Of a DNA stretch of 64,000 nucleotides, positions 41,629 to 49,533 are shown piece after piece. Position 1 is the first letter of the stretch. Every line of letters starts with the position of its first letter. Position numbers and translations under genes: made by a program. The stretch is from the NCBI RefSeq assembly GCF_013256425.1, contig NZ_CP053904.1:2976001-3040000 (forward strand), written 5' to 3'. This stretch comes from Hymenobacter sp. BRD67. Its GTDB lineage: Bacteria > Bacteroidota > Bacteroidia > Cytophagales > Hymenobacteraceae. Under the pieces are notes generated by a model. It saw nothing but the letters and a program-made list of their open reading frames with translations, had not been told where the DNA came from and searched no databases.

Positions 41629-44175
41629 GTGTCGCTTACGTTCGAATTTGCTTCGCCTACCCCCGCGCCCGCCGTCCTGCCCGACCGCGTGACGCTGTTC
41701 GTAGACGTGATTTTGCCCCTGCCCCTGCCCAAGCTCTACACCTACCGGGTGCCTTATGAGCTGAACGATAATGTAGTAATCGGCGGTCGGGTTATTGTGC
41801 AGTTCGGGGCCAAGCGCACGCTAAGCTGCATTGTGGCCGCCGTGCACGAAACGCCGCCCAAGGAATATCAGGCCAAATACATTCTGGAATTTATCGACGA
41901 CGCGCCCGTCGTGTCCCAGCCGCAGCTCAAGCTCTTCCGCTGGATTGCCGACTATTACATGTGTACGCTGGGTGAGGTAATAAACGCCGCGCTGCCAGCC
42001 GCGCTCAAGCTCAGCTCCGAGTCGCGCATTCAGCTGCACCCGGCGTATGTGGCCGATGGCAGCCCCTACCCGCTCGACGACAAAGAGCAGCGCATCGTGG
42101 ACAACCTGCGCACCGAAGACGGCAAGGCCCTGACGTTTACTGAAGTGGGTGAGGTGCTGGGCATTGCGTCGTTTCATAAGGTTATCAAGTCGCTGATTCA
42201 GAAAGACGTTATCTTTCTTTTTGAGCAGCTTGCTGATAAATATTCGCCCAAAGTGGTGAAGAAAGTGCGCCTGGCGCACCATTTTGTGAGTACGGCCGCC
42301 GTAGAGCGGCTATTTGAAGACCTGGCTGCCAAGCCCAAGCAGGTAGATGTGCTGCTCAAATACTTGCAGCGCGTGCCGGTGCACCACAATGAGCACCTCA
42401 ACCACCAGGGCCTTGAGAAGGCCGCCCTAACCAGCTCGCCGCACCTCTCGCCCTCGGCGGTGAATACGTTGATAAAGAACGGGATACTGGAGCAGTTTGA
42501 CCAGATTGTGTCGCGGTTTCCGCTCGATGAGAACCCGCTGGCGCAAATGCCTTTTCAGCTCAGCGAGGCGCAGACCGTGGCCCACGACGAGGTGATGAAT
42601 CTGTTTGGGCAGAAAGACATCGTGCTGCTGCACGGCGTCACGGGTTCGGGCAAAACGGAGATTTACATCGACCTCATTCGCAAGGCGCTCGATGGGGGCG
42701 GCCAGGTGCTGTACCTGCTGCCCGAAATCGCGCTGACGGCCCAGATTGTAACCCGGCTGATGCGCGTATTTGGCACGCGGCTGGGCGTGTACCACTCCAA
42801 GTTCTCGGACAATGAGCGGGTCGAGGTGTGGAATGGCGTGCTCTCGGGCCGCTTTCAGGTGGTAGTAGGCGTGCGCTCGGCCGTATTTCTGCCGTTCGAC
42901 AGCCTCGCGCTCATTATCGTCGATGAGGAGCACGAGTCGAGCTACAAGCAGTACGACCCCGCCCCGCGCTACAACGCCCGCGAAGTGGCCCTGATGATGG
43001 GCAACTTTCAGGGCGCCAAGGTGCTGCTGGGCTCGGCCACGCCGGCCGTCGAAACCTACTACCAGGCCCGCCAGGGCCGCTACGGGCTCGTGACGCTGAG
43101 CAAGCGCTTCGGCGAAGCCGGCATGCCGGAGATTGAGCTGATTGACACCCGCAAGCTGCGCGAGGCCAAGAAGATGCACAATCACTTCTCGGCTGATTTG
43201 CTGAACGCGATGGAAAGCAAAATCGCGCAGAATGAGCAGGTTATTCTCTTTCAGAACCGGCGGGGCTACGCGCCGGTGGTGGCCTGCCAGGACTGTGGCT
43301 ACATTCCGAAGTGCCAGAGTTGCGCCGTCAGCCTAAGCTACCACAAGCACGCCCACGAGCTGCGCTGCCACTACTGCGGCTACCACGAAGGCATGCCCAC
43401 CCAGTGTCCGGCCTGCGGGTCGCGGGCGTTGCGCACCCAGGGCTTTGGCACCGAGAAGCTGGAAGATGACCTCAAAATAATGCTGCCGCAGGCCAATGTG
43501 CAGCGGATGGACCTGGACACGACCCGCGCCAAAAATGCCTATCAGCAGATTATCGGCGACTTCGAGCAGCAGAAAACCAACGTACTCGTGGGTACCCAGA
43601 TGGTAACCAAGGGCCTCGACTTTGAAAACGTGAGCTTGGTGGGCATTGTCAATGCCGACAGTATCATTCATTATCCCGACTACCGGGCGCACGAGCGGGC
43701 CTACCAGATGTTTGTGCAGGTGAGCGGCCGGGCCGGCCGCAAGGGAAAGAAAGGCAAGGTGCTGATTCAAACCGCCGACCCGACCCAGGTGATTTTCGAT
43801 AAGGTCATTCGCAATGATTACATAGAGTTTTATGAATATGAGGTTCAGCAGCGGCGCGAGCACGAATACCCGCCGTTTGCCCGCATGATAAAGCTGACGG
43901 TGAAGCACATGGACCAGGAGCTGGCTCAAAAAGCCGCCATCCTGCTTACGCAGGAGCTGGCCGACCGCCTCGGGCGTGGCCCCGTGCTGGGGCCGGAGGC
44001 GCCGTATATATTCAGAATTCGCAATTTTTTCCTGCAGGAAATCGTCATCAAGCTCAGCCGGGAGCATACCGTGCTGAAGGCCGCCAAGCTGGCCATTTGC
44101 GCAGCTATGGACGTGGTGCGCGACCAGAAAGAATTCCGGCAGGCTCGCCTCGTGGCCGACGTGGACCCGATGTAA
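41629..44175 (+). CDS. priA: Primosomal protein N' (replication restart helicase)
   Basis: 848 residues. It reloads the replicative helicase at stalled forks. The N-terminal DNA-binding domain starts at a GTG (MSLTFEFASPTPAP). Walker A is GVTGSGKTEIY, Walker B is IIVDEEHESSYKQ. The zinc-binding cysteines are in CQDCGYIPKCQSC, CHYCGY and CPACGS. GTQMVTKGLDFENVSLVGI and the C-terminal helicase motifs (VSGRAGRKGKKGKV) are intact. There is no ATG nearby that would preserve the N-terminal domain. Confidence 0.97.
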   Translation: MSLTFEFASPTPAPAVLPDRVTLFVDVILPLPLPKLYTYRVPYELNDNVVIGGRVIVQFGAKRTLSCIVAAVHETPPKEYQAKYILEFIDDAPVVSQPQLKLFRWIADYYMCTLGEVINAALPAALKLSSESRIQLHPAYVADGSPYPLDDKEQRIVDNLRTEDGKALTFTEVGEVLGIASFHKVIKSLIQKDVIFLFEQLADKYSPKVVKKVRLAHHFVSTAAVERLFEDLAAKPKQVDVLLKYLQRVPVHHNEHLNHQGLEKAALTSSPHLSPSAVNTLIKNGILEQFDQIVSRFPLDENPLAQMPFQLSEAQTVAHDEVMNLFGQKDIVLLHGVTGSGKTEIYIDLIRKALDGGGQVLYLLPEIALTAQIVTRLMRVFGTRLGVYHSKFSDNERVEVWNGVLSGRFQVVVGVRSAVFLPFDSLALIIVDEEHESSYKQYDPAPRYNAREVALMMGNFQGAKVLLGSATPAVETYYQARQGRYGLVTLSKRFGEAGMPEIELIDTRKLREAKKMHNHFSADLLNAMESKIAQNEQVILFQNRRGYAPVVACQDCGYIPKCQSCAVSLSYHKHAHELRCHYCGYHEGMPTQCPACGSRALRTQGFGTEKLEDDLKIMLPQANVQRMDLDTTRAKNAYQQIIGDFEQQKTNVLVGTQMVTKGLDFENVSLVGIVNADSIIHYPDYRAHERAYQMFVQVSGRAGRKGKKGKVLIQTADPTQVIFDKVIRNDYIEFYEYEVQQRREHEYPPFARMIKLTVKHMDQELAQKAAILLTQELADRLGRGPVLGPEAPYIFRIRNFFLQEIVIKLSREHTVLKAAKLAICAAMDVVRDQKEFRQARLVADVDPM

Positions 44176-44232
44176 CCGGGCTGGGAAGTGACATGAGCCA
44201 GGAGCAGGTCGCCTTCTGCCTGCCAGTAGTAA

Positions 44233-44275
44233 CTAAAAAAGCCCCGGCTGCACAAGGCAGCCGGGGCTTTTTTAG
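44233..44275. terminator. Bidirectional terminator between priA and a lipoprotein gene
   Basis: A perfect hairpin, CTAAAAAAGCCCCGGCTG and its complement, with T runs on both strands, between convergent genes. Confidence 0.92.
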
Positions 44276-44292
44276 CTTATATCATTTTTTTA

Positions 44293-44916
44293 TTATACTT
44301 GGTCAAGCAACCAGAGTACGATGAAAATCAGACCGATAATAGCTACAATAGTACCAATCAGCCCGTTGATTAAGCTGAGCAGCAAACCAATAAGCAGCAG
44401 CACAAGACCGATTTTCAGATTCCCGTTGATAGCGCCGCGGGTGGTCGAAGCCGTGTTATTGCCCTGGCGAGCCGTGATTTTCTGCGTTTGCTTATCCAGC
44501 TTACGCATCACTTTATTCAGGGCCAGGCGCTGTACCAGGTTGAGTTTGGGAGCGGCTTTGGTAGCTACGGCCTCCGGGGCAGTGGCTACGGCAGCTGCTT
44601 CAGCAACATGTGCTTTTGCTTTGGCCACCGGAACCGAGGCTACCGGCGGCGTAGAAGCCGGAGCAGGCTTTACTGCCGCGATATCTTCCTGATTGGGGGT
44701 CGCAACGGTAGTAGCGGCTTCGGCAGCGGGGGCCGCCGCAGGCGTCTCGATAGACGAGGCAACTGCCAGGCGAGCCTTAGGCGGAGCCGTAGTAGTGCCC
44801 AGGTAAGAAGGGGCGTGCGACTGAAATGAGTATTCGGCGCGGCTGCACGAGCCCAAAGCCAGGGCGCTGGTCAGGACCACAGCTAGGCGGCCCAGGGTAG
44901 AAGTCAGGTTTTGCAT
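44293..44916 (-). CDS. Lipoprotein with Ala-rich linker and C-terminal membrane hairpin
   Basis: 207 residues. The signal peptide ends in the lipobox ALGSC. A long Ala/Pro/Thr/Val-rich, probably disordered segment (about 30-120) precedes a basic helix (LVQRLALNKVMRKLDKQTQK), and two hydrophobic C-terminal helices (IGLVLLLIGLLLSLINGLIG and VAIIGLIFIVLWLL) close it. Lipid at one end and membrane helices at the other could bridge two membranes. Function unknown. Confidence 0.75.
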   Translation of the reverse strand: MQNLTSTLGRLAVVLTSALALGSCSRAEYSFQSHAPSYLGTTTAPPKARLAVASSIETPAAAPAAEAATTVATPNQEDIAAVKPAPASTPPVASVPVAKAKAHVAEAAAVATAPEAVATKAAPKLNLVQRLALNKVMRKLDKQTQKITARQGNNTASTTRGAINGNLKIGLVLLLIGLLLSLINGLIGTIVAIIGLIFIVLWLLDQV

Positions 44917-45116
44917 AAGGTGAAAAGCAAAATTTGATGAAAGAATTGTGTCGGGAGTACGTTATAAAAAAGGTTTTGGCTGAATGCCGCGCATACTTTT
45001 TTTGAGATGAATCGCCGGCAAGTACGCGTAGCTTCGCTCGTGCTACTGAACGACAGGCCTTTCTTGGTTGTTGTACCGGGCAGCACGCTGCTGCTTTTGG
45101 ACTGAATTTGTTGCTT

Positions 45117-45899
45117 ATGAAGAATGCCGTTGTGCTGTGGATGGGGTTGGGAGCCGGAGCCGCTGCCTGCACGCAGCTGCCACTAGAATCGAATGTGGCA
45201 AACCGCGCCAGCTTACGGGCGGCGACTATTACCACCCGCCCACCCGATTCGGCGGGCTACGAAAACCGCCCGCCCCGCGACCCCAATGGCATTGCCCGCT
45301 ACTACCAGGGCCGTCAGATTGCTCACGTAATGGGCCACGAAGGGGCCGGTTGGCTGGAGCGCGACGACCGTAGCCAGGAGGAAGGTACAGAAACACTGCT
45401 CCACGAGCTGCACCTCAAACCCACGGACGTAGTAGCCGATATTGGCGCGGGCACGGGCTTTTTCTCGTTTCGGCTGGCCCCGCTGGTGCCGCGCGGCAAG
45501 GTGCTGGCCGTTGATATTCAGCCCGAAATGATAGCTGAGCTAAAAGCGCGCCAGCTCAAGAACGGCTTGCGAAATGTAGAGCCGATACTCGGCACCACTA
45601 CCGACCCGCACCTGCCGGCCGGCAAGGTCGATATGGTGCTCCTGGTGGATGCCTACCACGAGTTTGACCGGCCCCGCGAGATGGGCCTGGCCATTCGGGG
45701 AGCGCTGCGGCCGGGTACCGGCCGGCTGGCGCTGGTTGAGTACCGGGCCGAAGACCCTGCGGTGCCCATCAAGCCTATTCACAAGATGACCGTGGCCCAG
45801 GCCCGCAAGGAAATGGAAGCTATCGGACTGGAATTCGTGGAAGTACGCGAAACCCTACCCCAGCAGCATTTGCTGCTGTTTCGACGGGCGGTTAAGTAA
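45117..45899 (+). CDS. SAM-dependent methyltransferase with a lipoprotein-like signal
   Basis: 260 residues. The N-terminus MKNAVVLWMGLGAGAAACTQ looks like a signal peptide with lipobox AAAC. The Rossmann domain has VVADIGAGTGFFSFRLA (SAM loop), VLAVDIQPEMIAELK (acidic ribose contact) and MVLLVDAYHEFDRP (post-III region). Such methyltransferases with a signal-like start occur in several phyla; substrate unknown. If the start is as chosen the enzyme would be exported, where SAM is not expected. A later internal start cannot be ruled out. Confidence 0.8.
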   Translation: MKNAVVLWMGLGAGAAACTQLPLESNVANRASLRAATITTRPPDSAGYENRPPRDPNGIARYYQGRQIAHVMGHEGAGWLERDDRSQEEGTETLLHELHLKPTDVVADIGAGTGFFSFRLAPLVPRGKVLAVDIQPEMIAELKARQLKNGLRNVEPILGTTTDPHLPAGKVDMVLLVDAYHEFDRPREMGLAIRGALRPGTGRLALVEYRAEDPAVPIKPIHKMTVAQARKEMEAIGLEFVEVRETLPQQHLLLFRRAVK

Positions 45900-45919
45900 A
45901 CTATGCGGAAAGTAGCCGG

Positions 45920-45976
45920 CAAGCAAAAAAGAACCTCATGCTTCGGCAAGCTCAGCATGAGGTTCTTTTTTGCTTG
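45920..45976. terminator. Bidirectional terminator built on a REP-like element (family A, copy 3)
   Basis: Perfect 23-base arms (45920-45942 and 45954-45976) with an 11-base loop TCGGCAAGCTC. The inner part GAACCTCATGCT...AGCATGAGGTTC is the family A hairpin. The outer part CAAGCAAAAAA adds T runs in both directions. It lies between the convergent methyltransferase and pepP genes. Confidence 0.88.
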
Positions 45977-45987
45977 CTGAATTCAGC

Positions 45988-47277
45988 TTAGCGCTTCATC
46001 AGGCGCTCGATATCGGCGATTTCCAGCGGAATGTGCGCCATTAAGTCCTCATTGCCGTGCGTTGTGAGGAGAATATCGTTTTCCAGGCGAATACCCAGCT
46101 TTTCTTCGCGGATGTAGATGCCGGGCTCGCAGGTGTAGACCATACCTGCTTCAAACTTGCGGTACTTGTAGCCGACATCGTGCACGTCGAGGCCCAGGTA
46201 ATGGCTGGTGCCGTGCGGAAAATACTTCTTGTAGAGCGGCGCGTCGGGGTCCTGGTTTTTAACGTCGCTGGCATTTAGCAGGTCGAGGTGGATGAGCTCC
46301 TGCTCCATCGCCTCCCCTACCTGCTTGTGATACTCCTCAATGCTGTTGCCAACCACGAGGCAGGCACTGGCAAACCGGAAAACCCGCAGCACGGCTTCGT
46401 ACACCTGGCGCTGGCGCGGCGTGAAGGTGCCATTGACCGGAATACTGCGCGAGAGGTCAGCGGCGTAATTAGCATATTCGGCCCCGAAGTCGAGCAGCAG
46501 CACGTCGCCATCCTGGCACTGGCGGTCGTTGCTTACGTAGTGCAGAATGGTCGCGCTTTCGCCGCTGCCGATAATGCTGCCGTAGGCTGGCCCGCGCGAG
46601 CCGGAGCGCACAAACTCGTGCAGAATCTCGGCCTCAATCTCATATTCCCACACGCCGGGCTTTACAAAGCCCAGCAGGCGCTGAAACGCATTGCCAGTAA
46701 TCTCGCAGGCGCGACGCATCAGGCGGATTTCCTCGGGGCTCTTGATAGCGCGCAGCTGGTGCAGCAGCCGGGAGGCGCGGCGGTACTGGTGCAGCGGGTA
46801 GCGGCGCTGCAAGTCTTTGATAAAGCGGGCATCGCGGGTTTCGACCTCCACTACGGCCCGAATGTGCTCGTTGGAGTTGAGGTACACGTACTCGGCCTCG
46901 TTCATGAGGGCGGCCAGCACGGCCGGAAACGCATCGAGCCACATAATGGTGGGCACGCCCGACACCTGCCGGGCTTCTTCCTTGGTCAGCTTATAGCCTT
47001 CCCACACCAGAATATGCTCGGAGGTTTCCTTTAGAAATAGAATCTCGCGGTGCTTGGGCAGCGCCGCATCGGGGCAAATAACCAGAATGCTTTCTTCCTG
47101 GTCGACGCCCGACAGATAAAACAGGTCGGTGTTCTGCTTGAGTGCCAGCGTACCATCGGCATTAGTCGGCAGTATATCGTTAGAATTTAATATTGCCAGC
47201 GACTGTGCGGGCAGCAGCTCGCGGAAGCGGCGGCGATTTTCGATAAACAGCTCGGGGGCGATGGGACCGTAGCGCAT
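45988..47277 (-). CDS. pepP: Xaa-Pro aminopeptidase (aminopeptidase P)
   Basis: 429 residues, cytosolic metallopeptidase removing N-terminal residues before proline. The N-terminal domain starts MRYGPIAPELFIENRRRFRE. The pita-bread domain has metal ligands in LLDFGAEYANYAADLSR (two Asp), PHGTSHYLGLDVHD (His), YTCEPGIYI (Glu) and RLENDILLT (Glu). Normal length. Confidence 0.96.
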   Translation of the reverse strand: MRYGPIAPELFIENRRRFRELLPAQSLAILNSNDILPTNADGTLALKQNTDLFYLSGVDQEESILVICPDAALPKHREILFLKETSEHILVWEGYKLTKEEARQVSGVPTIMWLDAFPAVLAALMNEAEYVYLNSNEHIRAVVEVETRDARFIKDLQRRYPLHQYRRASRLLHQLRAIKSPEEIRLMRRACEITGNAFQRLLGFVKPGVWEYEIEAEILHEFVRSGSRGPAYGSIIGSGESATILHYVSNDRQCQDGDVLLLDFGAEYANYAADLSRSIPVNGTFTPRQRQVYEAVLRVFRFASACLVVGNSIEEYHKQVGEAMEQELIHLDLLNASDVKNQDPDAPLYKKYFPHGTSHYLGLDVHDVGYKYRKFEAGMVYTCEPGIYIREEKLGIRLENDILLTTHGNEDLMAHIPLEIADIERLMKR

Positions 47278-47439
47278 GGGAGAGACGAAAAGACAGGTTA
47301 GACACGCAAGTTACATCCTGCTCCAACCGTGGGCCGAGCCGCCGGGCGGTAGTTTTGCAGGCGGTAAGCGCAGCAGCTGCGTGGGAACAGCTGCAAGACC
47401 CTTGAGCCTGACTAAAGCTTGCCACAAAAGTCCTTCCTT

Positions 47440-48126
47440 ATGCTGCACCTGCTTCGGCAAACCCGTACTTTCCTCATTCCCTACGGCCTGGTGCTGCTGG
47501 GCGTGGGAGCTATCCTGCTGACTACTCCTAAGCACACGGCCTTTTTCTTCGTAAATGGCCACTCTACGCCCTTTTTTGACCAGTTTTTCCGGCCCTTTAC
47601 CAACGTGGGCGATGGCCTTTTTTACGTACTCGTTACGCTGGCACTGCTGTTTATCCGCTTTCGCTGGGCGCTGCTCAGTTTCGCTTGCTTTGCGGTGACT
47701 TCGCTGGCCGCCCAGATTGGCAAGCAGCTCATTTTTACGGGCCACCCCCGGCCTTTCCGGTATTTTCAGGAAAACCCCGGCTTCCCGCCTTTGCACGTAG
47801 TGGAAGGCGTGGTAATGGGCACGCTCAAAAGCTTTCCCTCGGGGCATTCCACGTCGGCTTTCTCGGTTTTTTTAGTCCTTACTTACCTGGTGCGGCAAAA
47901 AAGCTGGGGTGTAGCCTTTCTGCTGCTGGCCGTGCTCACCGCCTACTCGCGGGTGTACCTGGCCCAGCACTTCGTGGAAGACGTGTATGCCGGCTCGGTA
48001 CTGGGCACCGTGCTTACCCTGGCGCTGCTCGCCTGGCTGGAGCCCTGGCTCGACCGGCACCCCCGACCCTGGTATCAGTGGCGGCTGCGGCGGCCGGGCA
48101 GTAAGCCGAGCATCAAGAATTACTGA
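47440..48126 (+). CDS. PAP2-family membrane phosphatase
   Basis: 228 residues with five or six helices. The three signature motifs are present: KQLIFTGHPRP, FPSGHSTSAFSVF and SRVYLAQHFVEDVYAG. The family removes phosphate from lipids such as undecaprenyl pyrophosphate or phosphatidic acid on the outer side of the membrane; the substrate here cannot be told. The ATG at 47440 is preferred to an upstream TTG. Divergent from pepP. Confidence 0.9.
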   Translation: MLHLLRQTRTFLIPYGLVLLGVGAILLTTPKHTAFFFVNGHSTPFFDQFFRPFTNVGDGLFYVLVTLALLFIRFRWALLSFACFAVTSLAAQIGKQLIFTGHPRPFRYFQENPGFPPLHVVEGVVMGTLKSFPSGHSTSAFSVFLVLTYLVRQKSWGVAFLLLAVLTAYSRVYLAQHFVEDVYAGSVLGTVLTLALLAWLEPWLDRHPRPWYQWRLRRPGSKPSIKNY

Positions 48127-48161
48127 TTCTATCGCGCTTGCTGCTCAGTTTTCTTGCTTAC

Positions 48162-49229
48162 CTATAGCAACTGGGGCACCAGCACCTCGCGCCCGATACG
48201 CTGCGTGCGACTTCGCAACAGGTCTATTACTTCGGTTTCCGTGCGGGCAGTGCCATCGAGCAGCACAAAGTGACGGGCCAGCAAATCGTAGCGCTTGCCC
48301 ATGAGGTAAAAGAAAATATGCAGAAAGTGAATGCCGTCGAAGACGATGGCGTCGTTGCTGGCGTACAAGCCTAGGTTTTGGCGAAAGTGCTGCGGGTGCT
48401 CGGTCCAGTGCATGGCCGGCTTCAGGTGGTGGCTGATGTGGTAGCCATCGTTCCAGCACTTATGGTTATAGGTAGTATTAATGCAGGTAACGCTGTTGCG
48501 GTAGCAGTTTTCGGGGCTATCGGCGGCTATAAACGCGTGCTGCGCCCAGTTACCCAGCATCATTATAACCCGCGAAAGCACGAGCGGCACCACAAATACC
48601 GCCAGCGTTGCCGGCAGATTAACGCAGGCCATTAATATAGAAAAAATTATATAAATAAGCTCGCCACGCAGCAGCCTAAACCGGAGCACCGGCCTGTGGC
48701 GGCGATTAAAGTAGCCTACCAGCCGCGGAATGCCCAGCACCAGAAAGTCGGTGAGATAGTGCAGAAAGCCGCGCAATGAGTCGCGCTGATAAAACATGGT
48801 TGAGCTTTCGTCATCCGGCAGATTGTTTTCCGGATGGTGCATGCCCATGTGGTGCGTGAAGTACGTTTCGGGCGTTTGCCCAAACAGTGGCCCGATAACC
48901 CACGGAATGTACTTATTCAGCACGCTGTATTTTTTCTTAAACAGCACGCGGTGACTGGTACAATGCAGCATCAACCCGAAAGGGCCTTTAAAAACGGCAT
49001 TACTCAAAAAGAAAAACACCCCAAATACTGCCCACCACGCAGCGCCCCGCAGAGCGGGCACGAAGAGCAGCACGGCCAGTGGCAGCATAGTTGCCGATAT
49101 TTTCAGGCTGAGATAGACAAAAGGCAGGTCGCGCTCGTCTTGCAGGTAGTGGCCAAGAAAACTATCGAGGTGGGTGGGCGCCTCCGGCCGGCTATTCACC
49201 GGGTCGGTGGAGGCTGCTAATACTTTCAT
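48162..49229 (-). CDS. Fatty acid desaturase-family membrane protein
   Basis: 355 residues. It shows the three histidine boxes of the di-iron membrane desaturase superfamily: HCTSH, FTHHMGMHH and GYHISHH, on a four-helix membrane scaffold (IYIIFSILMACVNLPATLAV and others). Such enzymes insert double bonds or hydroxylate lipids or carotenoids; the specific substrate is not evident. No redox partner is adjacent. Converges with the PAP2 gene. Confidence 0.85.
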   Translation of the reverse strand: MKVLAASTDPVNSRPEAPTHLDSFLGHYLQDERDLPFVYLSLKISATMLPLAVLLFVPALRGAAWWAVFGVFFFLSNAVFKGPFGLMLHCTSHRVLFKKKYSVLNKYIPWVIGPLFGQTPETYFTHHMGMHHPENNLPDDESSTMFYQRDSLRGFLHYLTDFLVLGIPRLVGYFNRRHRPVLRFRLLRGELIYIIFSILMACVNLPATLAVFVVPLVLSRVIMMLGNWAQHAFIAADSPENCYRNSVTCINTTYNHKCWNDGYHISHHLKPAMHWTEHPQHFRQNLGLYASNDAIVFDGIHFLHIFFYLMGKRYDLLARHFVLLDGTARTETEVIDLLRSRTQRIGREVLVPQLL

Positions 49230-49479
49230 TAAGGGAATGGGGTAAGGCCGCTATTGAGCAGTCCGCTGGGCACAGGAAGCAAAGCCTGCCAGCTAAAAAC
49301 TGAGTCTTACGCGACCCCGACGGCGGGCCGGTGCGGCCCTTGGCAACCTACTCTACATCGGCTAAGCGCCGGCTCTGCTGCATGCAGGGAAACTGATATT
49401 ATTTTATACGCAGAAAAGCGAGGTAAAGGTAGCTTTTATTTTACAATGATTCCTTTTCCAGCTTATTTCTGAGGCACGT
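49230..49479. other. Spacer between the desaturase and glucanase genes
   Basis: No credible gene. An open frame beginning near 49254 has no features. Besides the terminator at 49480-49513 nothing is recognised. Confidence 0.45.
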
Positions 49480-49513
49480 AAAAAGCCCTGACCGTATCCG
49501 ACCAGAGCTTTTT
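49480..49513 (-). terminator. Terminator of the GH16 gene
   Basis: Reverse strand AAAAAGCTCTGGTCGG...CAGGGCTTTTT with a T run, 20 bases after the stop codon. Confidence 0.7.
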
Positions 49514-49533
49514 GCTTTTGCTATTTTCCGAAT

